NCBI RefSeq assembly: GCF_004664715.2
Contig: NC_051071.1
Location: forward strand, 29,390,161-29,454,160
Source: Peromyscus leucopus
Lineage: Eukaryota; Chordata; Mammalia; Rodentia; Cricetidae
Length of the DNA: 64,000 nt
Direction: 5' to 3'
Position numbers and translations under genes: made by a program. The notes below the pieces were generated by a model. It had not been told where the DNA came from, made no database searches, and saw nothing but the letters and a program-made list of their open reading frames with translations. Position 1 is the first letter of the stretch; each line of letters opens with the position of its first letter. Positions 49,485-60,828 of this stretch are shown one piece after another.

Positions 49485-49862
49485 ATTTTAGCTTTTTTTT
49501 TCATTTTTCTTTTTTAAGAAATTTTTCACTCACTCTACAAACCACCCACAGATCCCATCTCCAATAAGAAAACAAAAGGAGATCAAGGGGATACAAATTG
49601 AAAAGGAAAAAGTCAAACTTTCACTATTTGCAGATGATATGATAGTATACAAAAGTGACCCCAAAAATTCTACCAGGGAACTCCTACAGCTGATAAACTC
49701 CTTCAGTAATGTGGCAGGATACAAGATTAACTAAAAAAAAAATCAGTAGCCCTCCTATATACAAATGATAAATGGGCCGAGAAAGAAATCAGAGAAACAT
49801 CACCCTTTACAATAGCCACAAATAATATAAAATACTTTGGGATAACCCTATTTTTAGCTTTT
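49485..49862 (-). mobile_element. mini L1 with inverted ORF2 segment
   Basis: Left part on the minus strand: about 55 bp matching the last bases of the L1 3' UTR (compare the end of the copy at 53,990-54,025), followed by an A-rich tail. Right part (about 49,558-49,851) is L1 ORF2 reverse-transcriptase sequence in plus orientation, including the F-A-D-D motif (LFADDMIVY, about 49,625). Flanks ttttagctttt (49,486-49,496 and 49,852-49,862) are identical over 11 bp. The sequence between the two L1 parts, more than 2 kb in a complete L1, is absent. Confidence 0.82.
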
Positions 49863-52075
49863 ATATGATAGAGTCCCAATCAGAATAATAATTTACTATG
49901 CAAAGCTCAACAAAAATTAGCCTTCAGCAAGATAGCTGTCTGCAAGTACCATATACCTTTGTAGAATGGTTGGGGAAATAGTGGGAGTAGGAGGACTACA
50001 GGGGAAGAGAGACATTCTGCATCAGAAAGCCCAAGGTTGATGATAGACCACCACAGCAGCCACTATAATCAGAGTCACTTCAAGAACTGAACACAATTAC
50101 TTGAAGGCTGAGTGTGGATACAAGCTGCCAATGTTTTGTATGGACTTAAAAGTTAAAAAAAAAAATTCCTTTGAGAATGATGATGTCTCAGAGCTTATTT
50201 TCTAAGATGATCTCCCTATGTTGTATAATCCTGTTAGCAACATAGAAACATAGAAAAGAACACTGGACAATGGAAATTGCAAGCTTTTTATTGAGCATTT
50301 TGTTCAACTATTTTATCTCTTGTAATTCAGTACAAAATGAAAGTTTTGATGCTAATAAAATGGGGAGTAATAATTCTTCGTCCAAGTAATGCATTTCATC
50401 TTGGACAATTAAATAATTAGTTAGAAATAGCTTCTTAGGACTGGCAATTTGTTGTTACATGGTAGAACAATTGCTTAGTAGATATAAAGTCCTTGGTCCA
50501 TAAATAAGGAAGAAGAGGAGAAGGCAGAAGAGGACAAAGATGAAAAAGGATGATGAGGAGAGAGTGACAAAGAGGAAGAGGGAAATTATAGGAAGTCTGG
50601 AAAAAAGAGGAAAGGAGGGAATAGGAATAAAGAGACTTGTGAATATCCACTGGAGTCTGGTGGCTGTGGCTCCTACCAGGACCCATACTCTTAGAGGAAA
50701 CTGACCCTCACTCTTCCAACAAGTATCAATGTCAATTGTTCCTCAGATGGAGTGGACTTTCATGGCCACTTCCTCTCTCCATGGTGGGGTTTTGCTGACT
50801 TAAACTTTATTAATTCAAAGTAAATAAAATTCAAAACTACCAAGGAAGAAGAAAATCACATTTAGTAGTGATACAAGTGTGAGAAACTTAGCCAATTGTT
50901 TATTTTCTTCATTGTAAAACAGAATTGAGACTGAGCAAGCTTAGGCATAAGGAATTTAACTTTCTTTTCAGGTATCAGGACTATAATGCAAGTGATTATA
51001 AGAAATAGAAATGTATCCCAGTGAGGACTCAGAATGTTAGCATGCATATGAGACAAAGGAAAAGACTGGTAGAAATGAAGTGAGGGAGTTTCTGAAATAC
51101 AGGAGTTGTGAGGATGCATTGAAATCATACCTTAATCCTTGATACATTAGGATGATTAATGTTTATACTGACAACAATTGAAACTTTACTGCTATAGTAA
51201 TATAAATGTACATATCTGTTTATTATACATGAATATGTTTAAAATTAAAAATAGTTTTGTAGAAAAGTACAAAAATTAATTGTATATTAACTTCCAAAGA
51301 AAAAACAGTTATTACCTGAGTTAGAAATAGCACAGCTTATTATTTATTAGTTTCTATTTCTTTTTATATTCATTAAATTGACAAACACAAAATACCACCA
51401 CATGATTATTTTATGATAAACAGAGATTTCCCTCCTAATTCTCTCTGAAAAAAAGAAAGAATTAGAATTTAATAATATCTAGAAGCAATGGCAAATGGAC
51501 AGTTTATTTAAAATAATGAAACAGAGTCAAAGGAGTTCTCAGGGATATCCCCGGTCACTTTATTGTTTCCTGTATAGAATAAGAAAGAATGTTTGGAAAT
51601 GTGTGAGTCAAAATGTGTATGTAAGTGTGATGTGATGATTCTAAAGAAATAAATTAATATAGAAGAGAGATTAGTAACAATTAGTCAACTGTGAATTCAG
51701 TACTTTTAAAATAAACTAAAGAAGATGTTCACTCGCTCTTTAAGAGAGAAAATAATGTGGCATTGACCAAATGAAAGAAATGTTGTCTACATGAACACTG
51801 CTTTGCCCAAGGAGCCTGGAATACAGATTTAGATATTAATTGATGCCGGAAATTTAGAGTAAATTGTCACAGAACCAGCCAACAAAAGCTGTGTCAACAC
51901 ACATAAACTCAGAAAATGGCATTGAATTAACAGGGCATGGTCAATGACAGTTAAAATAAACTAGAATATGAGTATAGGGCATACCAAGCTATGTAAAATT
52001 TGACAATGGTGGTAAAGATGGAACATAAAAGAAATATGAAGTGGACCAAATTTTGAAAACTAGTTTTAAAAAATT
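49863..52075. other. AT-rich intergenic DNA with a purine tract
   Basis: 50,500-50,640 is A/G-rich (gaggag/gaaga repeats). No gene, SINE or L1 is recognised elsewhere. Confidence 0.5.
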
Positions 52076-52079
52076 GGTT

Positions 52080-52265
52080 AAAACAGAAAAAATGGTTCAG
52101 TGATGAAGAGTGCTGTTCTTGCGGAAGACCCCCAACCTATGATGGGTAGCTCACAACACTTGCAATTTCCAGAGACTGAAGCCATCTTATGGCTTTTGTG
52201 GGCAAATATCATATGCAAACACACATGAAAACATAATTAAAAACATTAAATATTTTAAATAAATA
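52080..52265 (+). mobile_element. old B2/B3-family SINE
   Basis: 'ggttcagtgatgaagagtgc', 'gtagctcacaacacttgc' and an AT-rich tail follow the B2/B3 order, strongly diverged. Confidence 0.55.
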
Positions 52266-52954
52266 TTAAAAACTATACAATAAGTGCTTTCTAAAAATTG
52301 AATATTTAAATCATGTATATAAATTAGATATATGACATTATATACATTCATAGGGACAACATCTTCATGAACATTTGTGATTTTCATATGCATTCACATA
52401 GATTTCTTCACATAGGGGTCCATTCAAATAATGGGAAAATGGTAAAAAAAAAATCTGTTCTCTGTTACCGTTAAGTGAAAGAAAAAAATTTATCATTGTG
52501 ATACAAAACACGTACCTAATAGAGTACAATGTGTATTACTGGCTTAAAATGCAGAACAAGATTCAACTGTAGATTCCTAGCGACATAGAAGATGTCATTA
52601 ACATAAACATAAGTTAAAATCATTATTGAAAATTATGTTAAAATTGACACATGGGTGACATTCCAAACAATATTAAAAATGATAGATGGGAAGATAGTCT
52701 TATGATTTGTGTATTAAAATGGCAATGTCATTGGGAAAGTTATAATTAAATAGTTAAAAGTCAAAATCATAATTAAGTGCAGATGTTATACTGATCTATG
52801 AAAGCAAATATGTTTATCTAAACAAGCATAAAATAAAATTGGGAACATGTTCAATGAGAAATTCATAAGAAAATAATAAGGCTTATTTTCTTACATGTTA
52901 GCAACAAAAACAAATCAAGATGTAAAAATTTCACTAACAAATATTCTACTTAAG

Positions 52955-53150
52955 GTTGGTAAGATGGCTCAGCTCAGTGTATAAGGCTCTTGATGATGAG
53001 CCTGGAGTTCTTAGTTTAATCACTGGAATTCACATCATAGAAAGAGAAAATTGACTTGTGTGAATTGTACTCTGACCTCCACACCCTTAGTGTGATGTTT
53101 TGAATGTAAGCATTCATGTATAGGTACACACAAAGAAATAAATTTGATAA
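52955..53150 (+). mobile_element. B3/B4-type SINE
   Basis: 'ggttggtaagatggctcag', 'ctgacctccacaccctta' and 'cacacaaagaaataaat' give the tRNA-derived head, body and tail of a muroid B3/B4-type copy. Confidence 0.65.
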
Positions 53151-53320
53151 AATTAAAACTATATATTAACAGATATTAGATCCAAGTTTATGACAAATTA
53201 TTGTTAAAATGTAGTGATAGAAATAGATATTTGTGGATGTGATGTCCTATTTGGGGACATATATGTTTCTGTATACTAGTGTATATATACACAACACAGA
53301 ACAACTCTTATAATAGATTT

Positions 53321-54039
53321 GAAAGTCCCCTTTAAATAATGAGAGGCAGAGTGCTACAGAGGTTCCCAGGAATCCACAAAGATGACTCCACCATAGACTA
53401 CTGGCAATGGTTGAGAGGGTGCCTGAGCTGACCTGCTCTGGTGATCAGATGGCTAAATACTCTGACTGTCATGATAGAATGGCAGTGAGGATCCAGTGAC
53501 TGATGGAAGTAGATGCAGAGATCCACGGCCGGGTCCCAGGCAGAGTTCTGGGAGTCCAATCGATGAGGGAGAGAGGAGGGATTCAATGAGTGGGAGATAT
53601 TGAGACCATGATTGGAAAAAGTACAGAGACAACTAGCCAAACTAGTGGAAACGCATGAACTGTGGACCAATAGCTGAGGAACCCCCATGGTACTGGACCA
53701 AATCCTCTGGATAAGTGAGACAGTTGTTTAGCTTGAACTGTTTAGGGGGCCCCTAGGCAGTGGGACTGGGACCTATCCCTAGTGCATGAGCTGGCTTTTT
53801 GGAACCTGGTACCTATGCTGAGACACTTGTACAGCTTTGGTGTAGGGAGGAGGGGCTTGGACCTGCCTCAGCTGAGTGTGCTAGGCTGAGCTGACTCCTC
53901 ATGGGAGACCTTGCCTTGGAGGAGGTGGGAATGGGGGTGGGTTGCAGGGGAGGGCTGGGGTGCGGGAGGATGGAAGACAGGGGAATCTGTGGTTGATATG
54001 TAGAATAAATAGAAAATCTCTTAAAGAAAGTCCCCTTTA
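53321..54039 (+). mobile_element. short L1 (3' UTR only) with perfect target duplications
   Basis: About 690 bp of L1 3' UTR with an A-rich end (aataaatagaaaatctcttaaa, seen in part at 54,004-54,025). It is enclosed by perfect 14-bp repeats gaaagtccccttta (53,321-53,334 and 54,026-54,039). It is not inverted and serves as the reference orientation for the copy at 33,000-33,808. Probably a young 5'-truncated insertion. Confidence 0.95.
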
Positions 54040-54934
54040 TAAGAAAAATAAGTGTCCTCAGTTAAGTAACCACATGCTGCCCTACTGTGAATTTGGCAGT
54101 TTGATGTATATCTCAATCAGGAGGTAGGCATGGCTGGTCAACAAGGGTTTGTACTCTCACTACTATACAGAGAAAAAGTCAAAATCTTCTGGGAAAAGTA
54201 GCCAAACGCTATGAAAATGCATGCCCCTATGAGAAAATTGTAAATGACTGTCAGAGATGAAATTCCTCCACAAAATCCATTAATACAAAATCCATCACTA
54301 CTTTGAGAAGTGACAGTAGGTATCAGGTTTGCTTTTGAATGGGAAATATAGAATTAAGAGCATGAAGTGACTCCACACATAAGAAGCTGATGTGTTGGTA
54401 TATATCAACTAAAAGAAAGGTCGTGAAGCAAGCTCCATCATCCACTGAGCCTTCTGCAAGTCTGATTGAACAGTTAGGACTTCAGTGATATGGTGTATAG
54501 TGTTGTAGCCTAGAGCCCAGTTACAGTTTATCTTGGGCTGTTTGTAGTTCCATTACTAGCCCTCTAGTGCCCACTTGTTTTTCTGAACTAACATCCTTAT
54601 GGTCAACAAGCAAAACCTTTTAAAGTATACTAACAGACCTCTAGTTTGTACCAACCAAAAGGCTAGAGTATCATCAACCAGCATTTGAGGCCTGTACCAG
54701 AGACTCCCCTACTTCCTTTTTACTTGCCATCCTCATTTTTCTACCAGTATATTTGAAAAGTGTCTAAATTTTTGACTTCACTTGTCCTATTACTAAAAAC
54801 AACAACAACAAAATCTCTATAAAACTATTACTACATTTGAACATGGAATGTTGGGTTCCCTAAACTTCTGCTCCTGGATAACTCAGATTTGGCTCCAGAA
54901 AAAAAGTATCTCTGACATTCTTTGAAATAAGAAT

Positions 54935-54935
<1 letters not shown>
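54040..54935. other. intergenic DNA
   Basis: Nothing recognised. Confidence 0.5.

Positions 54936-54993
<58 letters not shown>
54936..54993. repeat. (GT)n microsatellite
   Basis: About 28 GT units. Confidence 0.95.
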
Positions 54994-54994
<1 letters not shown>

Positions 54995-54998
54995 AACA

Positions 54999-55480
54999 GC
55001 TATATTAGTTTGGGTTCTCTAAAAGAACATAGCTAATAGAAATATATAAGGGATTTATTAAGTTGGCCTACAAAATGTCATCCTGATAGTTTGTCAAGGG
55101 CTGTCTCACACTGAAAAAGGTCAAGACTGCAGTATTTGCTCAGTCTGTGAGGATGGGATATCTTAGAAATCCCAATCTGGTGCTAAAAGACTAGAATATT
55201 ACTGGAGAAATTCTGATCTCTCTTCAATGTTGGAATCCAAAAGAAGTTGCTTTTTAAATTGGTGAAGGAATACCTCAGCATGGAATAGAGGAACTTCCCA
55301 GGGAGAGCTATAGGATGTAGCCAACTACAAAAAACAAGTTAAGTTTCCTAATTCCACATCCATTTGTCTGAGCTGCCACCAAGAGGTGATGCCCAAATTT
55401 AAGATGGATCTTTTGATTCAAATAGTCTAATCAAGAATGTCCCTCACAAGGGTACCTGGTAGCTTGGGAGTTGTTAAACC
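54999..55480 (-). mobile_element. dispersed retroelement relic (LTR-like)
   Basis: 'agtttgggttctctaaaagaac' (part), 'aagggatttattaagttggc', 'agtctgtgaggatgggatat' (part) follow the antisense of the family seen in sense at 29,935. The family name is not known to me. Confidence 0.5.
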
Positions 55481-57851
55481 CACCAATATCTCTGAAAACA
55501 CTCCATTTTCTCATCTTTTCTTCCCCTTTCTCTCTCTTCTCAGTCAAGGAGGATCCTTGCCTAATCCCATTGGTGAGTTTAGAAACACATTTGTATTCAC
55601 CAGTGAACTGCAAGCCAAACTGGTATGCATTTCTGAAAGCTGTGAACTTTCATTTTAATATTTTCATAAAATAATTAATTTAAAAGTAATAAAAAATAAA
55701 AATGATAGTTGGTTCAAATTATTAAAACCACCAAAAGTTTCTGAAATAGAAAATAAACATTGTATGTGCCCATGTATAAATTAAGAAACAGTGTACCCAT
55801 TGTATAAACAGCAGAACTTTGGAAGCATAAAACCTTTGCTTCTATTCTACAAAGTAGAAAATCTAACCTATATTTACTACATTTTGTAATAACTATTTTG
55901 AAGAATAAAATTTTTATTGCAGAACTATATATTTGGTTTATTACAGTTACTAAAATACAGATTGGTAAATAATAGTTTTTTTTAGATTATCTCTGTCCAT
56001 ATGAAATACTGAGGAATGCTAAAACAAATAGTGACCTAAAACTTTTTTTCTCTGTAAAAGAAGTCTGGCACTAGAGACTGTTGGAACAACAGACTAACCC
56101 TAACTTCTTCTGGGAGCTGCTCCAGTGTCTCCACAGGCTTCCAGCTGAAGATCACTCCAGAGTCAAAATTCTGCTAGAGTTCTTGCTACCTTGCTTGTTT
56201 CCCACAGATTATGATAGAGGAAGGGATGAAGTCAAACTGGGCCTGGTCAGGTTTCCCAGCTCTCTGTTTACACTGCTGTGATGTAAACCCCAAGCAGTAT
56301 CCTTGCCCATATGTGCTTATGTTGATTCCTGTGTATTAACACTGACCCCCATTCCACAAAGAGACCATGTCAGGTTTCCCCGCAGAATAAGGATTTCTTT
56401 ACATTTGTACTATACAGGTTTCTCAGGTGACAATACCAAAGGAGGAAGGTATTTGTCCCATTTTCAGCCCCAGTTTGGTGTCCCTTCTTTGCTTGAGGAT
56501 GTGTCTTCATGTTCATGATATGCAGCTAATGGTTGTTCATTCATCCTACTTGAGCATGGTGTGTGCATACATGCATAAGTTGACATCTCTGTTAGCATTT
56601 GCAAAGCTTGTATGCTCTTGAAGACAAATACTTTAGGGGAGTGCTTCTTATAAAATCAGATTATCCTCTTTCCAAAAATATCACCTTAGCATCCCATGTG
56701 GAGCGTTGTGAAGAGCTGCCTTCCCCTAGATCTGACCCTTTCATCTGAAAATAAAAGTCCCTCACATTACAGAAAAGCTTTCAAATTTCACAGTTGTATT
56801 CACCCTTGAGTCTTATGTGGCTTTAGTTACCCTGCTTTTTAATCATCCTGGATATTCCTTCAGAATGGGCACCACTTTGCATTTAACTCACATCTGCATT
56901 TCACACTTGGTGTTCAGTGGCTGAACCCAGGATGCATTCCAGCACATGTCTGTCTTCTCAGTTTTCAGCATAATTCTCACAATGTTGAGCACTAAGATAT
57001 GTTTTCAGTATGATATTTAAATGAAGATTAACTAAGAAGTGCCAGCCTTCAAAATTTCCAAATCCACTTCATGCAAAAAACATGTTTTCTTACATTATTA
57101 GTACAATCAATTTATAGTAACTAAATAAAATTAATAAAAACAGGAGGTGAGAAATTTCTTCACAGTCTAAATTCTAAAATAGTAGCAAAACTATTTAGCT
57201 CAATTTTTGAACAATTTTAACATGATCATAATAATTTTACATATAGTGCTTATCTTTCTGCTTTCTTTAATAAGGGAATTGGATATAATTTATGACAGTT
57301 TCTGAATAGAAAACTGTTTAAATGCTGTATAATACTCTACTGAGCACATACACCATGATCTGCTTAATCATTCCAATTTTATTGGTTATTTCAGTTGTTT
57401 CAATTTTCCTCATTTTATAAATAACCATTTTAACTGTATTCGAATGGAATAACTTTCCATATTTTTGGTTATTTCTTTAACAAGAAATCCACAAGTGTAT
57501 GTTATAAGTCTGTTCACTAAGTGTTTACTGTTCTATCCGTAATACTTCCAAATGGCTTTTTATAAGGTCCTATTAATTTTGTCAGAAAACATTCCATATC
57601 ACCTTAACCAGACTCAGGAGGTGATGGTGATACTTATAAATATGATGAAATGCATGGAGCTCTCCTGATGTTCTTAGTGTGCTCATATGTCCCAAAACAC
57701 CCGAGATTATGAACACCGAAATAATGGTACTCTTACTACCTAAATTTCCAGAATTGTCCAGTATTTAACCACGTGATGATGGTTTAAAATGAAAGAATAC
57801 AAGAAAGAAGAGGAGAAAAATAGAGAAAAAAAGGTAAATATTCTCTTAGAC
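55481..57851. other. AT-rich intergenic DNA
   Basis: I identify no repeat or gene over about 2.4 kb. 56,080-56,620 is somewhat GC-richer and holds overlapping open frames of 60-71 codons with no recognised domain. Confidence 0.45.
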
Positions 57852-57865
57852 TGTTTATTATTCTT

Positions 57866-58151
57866 TTTTTATTTAATGCTGAATGCCATTTATTGAAGGA
57901 AGAAGGAGGTCTTAAATACAGGCGTACATCACAATGGGAGAACCACAGATGGCAGAAGTTCGCTACCCATGTTTTACAATCTTGCATCTAAGCTGTTAAT
58001 GCCCATTATGCAGTATACACACACACACAAAGAACTTCCCTTAAGCATTCAGGAGGGTGCAACCCAGCAGGGAACTAGCATAGGGAGGATATTGGGGACA
58101 AGGTCAGCAAGCAAGGCAACAGTTACCCAAAACAGGGGCCAGGACCCTACA
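57866..58151 (-). mobile_element. ERV 3' LTR lacking U5, with A-rich tail
   Basis: On the minus strand U3 begins TGTAGGGTCCTGG at 58,151. A TATA-like tatttaag is at 57,911-57,918 and AATAAA at 57,889-57,894. LTR sequence stops 13-14 nt after AATAAA and is replaced by AAATAAAAAAAG, then the target duplication. The spacing suits cleavage and polyadenylation at the end of a very short R, as in betaretroviruses. The missing U5 shows that the template was polyadenylated RNA. Confidence 0.85.
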
Positions 58152-58163
58152 TTTCCCCCTTTT
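58152..58163 (-). promoter_or_regulatory. ERV polypurine tract
   Basis: On the minus strand AAAAGGGGGAAA sits directly before the U3 TG, the normal place of the plus-strand primer of a retrovirus. Confidence 0.85.
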
Positions 58164-58879
58164 ACTAAAAAATGAGCTTCTGACTTAGGTTGCGTGGGAT
58201 GTCAGCAGGTCACCTTACCTGTCATGGAGACTCCTGCCCAGGCCACACAGGTGCTCTGCCCCCCAGGCATTACCTGTCTCCGAATTCTCATTATCATACA
58301 GGCTCAATTGTGTGTGAGCTGTGGAGTTAACTGCTGCCAAAGATCTCAAAGCGGCGCTGGGCTTGCAATCTGTGTGTTCGACACAGAAAAGACCAACAGA
58401 GGTCCTATCCCACCCATAGCCAGTAGGCTAAAGGCAACTGAGCCATTCCCTTCCTTAACTAGCCTTACTGCAAACTGGAGTCCTTGTAAGATGGTATCCC
58501 AAAAGCAAATGGAACTTGAGTTTATAAATTTATAATTTTCAAATCCAATTGAAATCTATATAACTATTGAATTAAATTTATCATGCCCAATAGAATGGAA
58601 GATTAACTAACTGTGGTAGCTACTTTTGCTGCCAGGGTCTCCACTGTGCTAGCTGTAGTAAGCAATTATGAAATGGTAATCCCAGAAACAGTAGAATCGG
58701 TGGCTGCCACTGCTATAACAGCAAGAACGGCAGCAGCAATGTCAAATTCTCTTCTGGAGCATGTGGACATCCACTGGCATGGATACAACTCCAGGAACAC
58801 GAACCGCCAAGGCCCATTTTTCTTGATCCCAGCATGACTAAGCTGGCAGCTCTGCAAAAGAACAACTAAGAACCATAAA

Positions 58880-58907
58880 AAACAAACAAACAAACAAACA
58901 AACAAAA
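58880..58907. repeat. (CAAA)n microsatellite in ERV env
   Basis: About seven AAAC units within the env remnant. Confidence 0.9.
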
Positions 58908-59359
58908 ACCAGGCAGCTCATAAGGAGCATAACTAATGGTCTTATATTGGCTACATTCTGGCTCATAAATTTTAAGGTATCTTCAAAGGGGGGCTAAATG
59001 AATTTCAGGAGGCCAATAAATGCTGTACAGAGCCATGCCTGAAAAGTAGGTACTACACCAGCTTGAAGAGGATTGTGAAAATGAAAAGGCTTAGCTGGCA
59101 TGCTACTGTTAACAAATGGAAGTCAGTGACCTTCAGGGTTATCCTTAATTTCTAAGGTGTCTGGGTGACATGTTCTCAAACATACTTGAAAAAGCAGTTA
59201 CCATACATTACCTTCTGTAGAATCCAACCACATGACTACTGTTCCTAGGCTTACATTAATGCTTGCCAAAGCTGGCCATATTGGGCTCTCAGTCTCCATT
59301 GGCATTAGAAGGGGAGAGGTTTTCATGAAGGCCCAATAGGTCTCTGTCATGTTGGACTT

Positions 59360-59442
59360 CAGCAGCAGCCACAGGGTGCACACAGTACTCAGGAATCCAA
59401 AGAGGAACCTCATTGTCCTGAGGAAAGACATAAACAGAACCC
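59360..59442 (-). pseudogene. ERV pol 3' end (integrase tail)
   Basis: The minus-strand frame reads GSVYVFPQ and then PLWIPEY, the C-terminal DNA-binding part of a betaretrovirus-like integrase. It starts at the inversion break: sequence acataaacagaaccc at 59,428-59,442 is the reverse complement of 59,792-59,806. Confidence 0.8.
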
Positions 59443-59579
59443 CAATGAAACATTTCACTATTAAGATAAGAATACATACTGTATCAAGCTGATAATAGAA
59501 AAATATATTAATTAATTTTAAAAAATAAAAGAAAAATTTGAACTATTAAAACAAACAAACAAACATTTTACTAAAGTAA

Positions 59580-59803
59580 AAAAAGGGGGAACTAGAGACT
59601 CATCATTCCTCTCCACATTCTATTCATTCCTTTGTTTTATATATTTTAAATTTTTTATTGGTGGATTCTGCTGGAGTATCTGCTGCAGATAAGCACTGGA
59701 GGGCTCCTGTTGCAAATCACCCTCTGGATCTATGGAAGGATCTTTCTATTGGCACTTGGAGGAGACCTGATCTGGTGTTGGTGTGGACCCAGGGTTCTGT
59801 TTA
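59580..59803 (+). pseudogene. inverted integrase segment of the ERV
   Basis: In plus orientation the frame reads YILNFLLVD, then SAADKHW, then WKDLS and WRRPDLVLVW, ending GSVYV. This is the integrase stretch that normally comes just before the minus-strand piece beginning GSVYVF. The order therefore continues across the break in opposite orientation. The 135 bp between 59,443 and 59,580 are AT-rich and may include the decayed 5' start of the insertion. Confidence 0.82.
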
Positions 59804-59817
59804 TGTTTATTATTCTT

Positions 59818-60589
59818 AAGCATTTTATCAGTCTGTCTTTTATAGTTTTAGTAAGAAATATTAATTATGAAAAACAAAAATATGGATTCCATATATATCC
59901 ACACATACACTCACATACACACACACACACACACATATATGTAGGCACATATATATTTTATATGCAATGTATATCCATGCATGATGTCCCTCATTATTCC
60001 CTGCCCCAAACCAACACACTGTGTTATCATTAAGTTTCAAAAGTATGTGTGAAAAGCTCTAAAAGTTTCAAAGAAATAAACTTGGGGCAGGAAACATTGC
60101 AATGTGTCATCATTTTTATGATCTTGAGAATGTGATATGCAGAAGGGAGTCAATCTGAGTCATCAGCAGTTCAGGACAAAACTGCATTGTTAGCCAAAAT
60201 TTTCTCTGTCAACATAAATATGAGCCACGGATTAGATGACTGGAAGTTAGCCATACATGTCGGGTTGATGAGTCTTAGAGGAGATAATGGAGTATGGACA
60301 CAGTCTCCCTGGAGTAAGGTAACACAGTTGGGAACATTAATTCTAAAAGCTACTAAGTGGAGTTCCAGAAGACATGGTTCCAGCATTACACAATCTCTGC
60401 CTTCTTCTGATAATGAAGTATGAGGTCTCCACAAGCACGGGGCCCTAAACTGGATAGTGTTCTACTATACAACAAGGTATTAAATAAAAATATAGATTTG
60501 AAAAATTACATAAAATTTAAGCTTAGATCTTATTTTACACAAAATAACCTCAACCATGTAACTATCCTCCAAATTACAAAAGAGGGCAG
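59818..60589. other. intergenic DNA
   Basis: A CA/TA-rich stretch occurs at 59,902-59,956. Overlapping open frames of 78 and 87 codons lie at 60,171-60,434 on opposite strands, with no recognised domain. Confidence 0.45.
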
Positions 60590-60828
60590 GGGGTGCTCAG
60601 GAGATTGCTTAGTGGTTAAGAGCATTTATTGCTCTTGTAGAAGACCCAGTTGTGGTTTCCAACACCCACACTCCAGCTCACAGATGTTGATAACTCCCAT
60701 TTCAGGAAATGCAATGCTTCTTTTGTCTTCCGTAGGCTCTGCATACATACATACATACATACATACATACAGGCACATAAATGCATGTGCACATGCACAA
60801 CACATGATAAATATTTTTAAAATAATAA
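60590..60828 (+). mobile_element. B2/B3-family SINE with (CATA)n tail
   Basis: Head 'attgcttagtggttaagagc', 'gctcttgtagaagaccc', a B3-like body, then (CATA)7-8 at 60,741-60,770 and 'aaatatttttaaaataa' at the end. A 179-codon plus frame crossing this region is spurious. Confidence 0.75.

Larger units (their letters stand above)
58170..59458 (-). pseudogene. ERV env pseudogene (class II)
   Basis: An ATG at the right end opens an 86-codon frame (59,198-59,458) that overlaps the end of pol in another frame, as is usual for betaretrovirus-like elements. Frameshifts and stops follow. Near 58,745 there is a short basic stretch followed by an Ala/Val/Ile-rich segment (about 58,683-58,745), which fits the surface/transmembrane junction and fusion-peptide region. 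A leucine/threonine/alanine-rich heptad-like segment comes next (about 58,610-58,680). Less than 700 bp separate the start from that junction, short for a surface subunit, so internal loss is likely. A (CAAA)n run at 58,880-58,907 lies within it. The gene is disrupted and cannot encode a full envelope protein. Confidence 0.75.
57852..59817 (-). mobile_element. class II ERV segment inserted as a processed, 5'-inverted retrocopy
   Basis: Read on the minus strand, this carries the end of pol (integrase C-terminus), a broken env, a polypurine tract, and U3 with a very short R, then an A-rich tail. There is no U5 and no 5' LTR. The right-hand 200-350 bp encode the preceding part of integrase but on the plus strand, so the 5' end is inverted. 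Perfect 14-bp repeats tgtttattattctt (57,852-57,865 and 59,804-59,817) enclose the whole. Retroviral integration by class II enzymes gives 6-bp duplications; 14 bp plus an A-tail and inversion point to LINE-1 target-primed reverse transcription. The target read on the insertion strand is gctt|aaga, close to the L1 endonuclease preference TT|AAAA. All frames are broken, so the copy is inert. Confidence 0.92.

Noticed and set aside
49485..49862. First reading: retrocopy of an antisense L1 transcript
   Set aside because: The 55 bp beside the tail match the L1 3' terminus in the orientation of the tail, so an inverted L1 explains the data better.
53335..53480. Possibility that this L1, not the one at 33 kb, is the inverted copy
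   Set aside because: Its order and strand run continuously into the rest of the 3' UTR and A-tail, and its flanks form a perfect 14-bp duplication without an internal break.
58194..58535. 113-codon plus-strand open frame
   Set aside because: It is antisense to the ERV env remnant on the minus strand, with no independent support.
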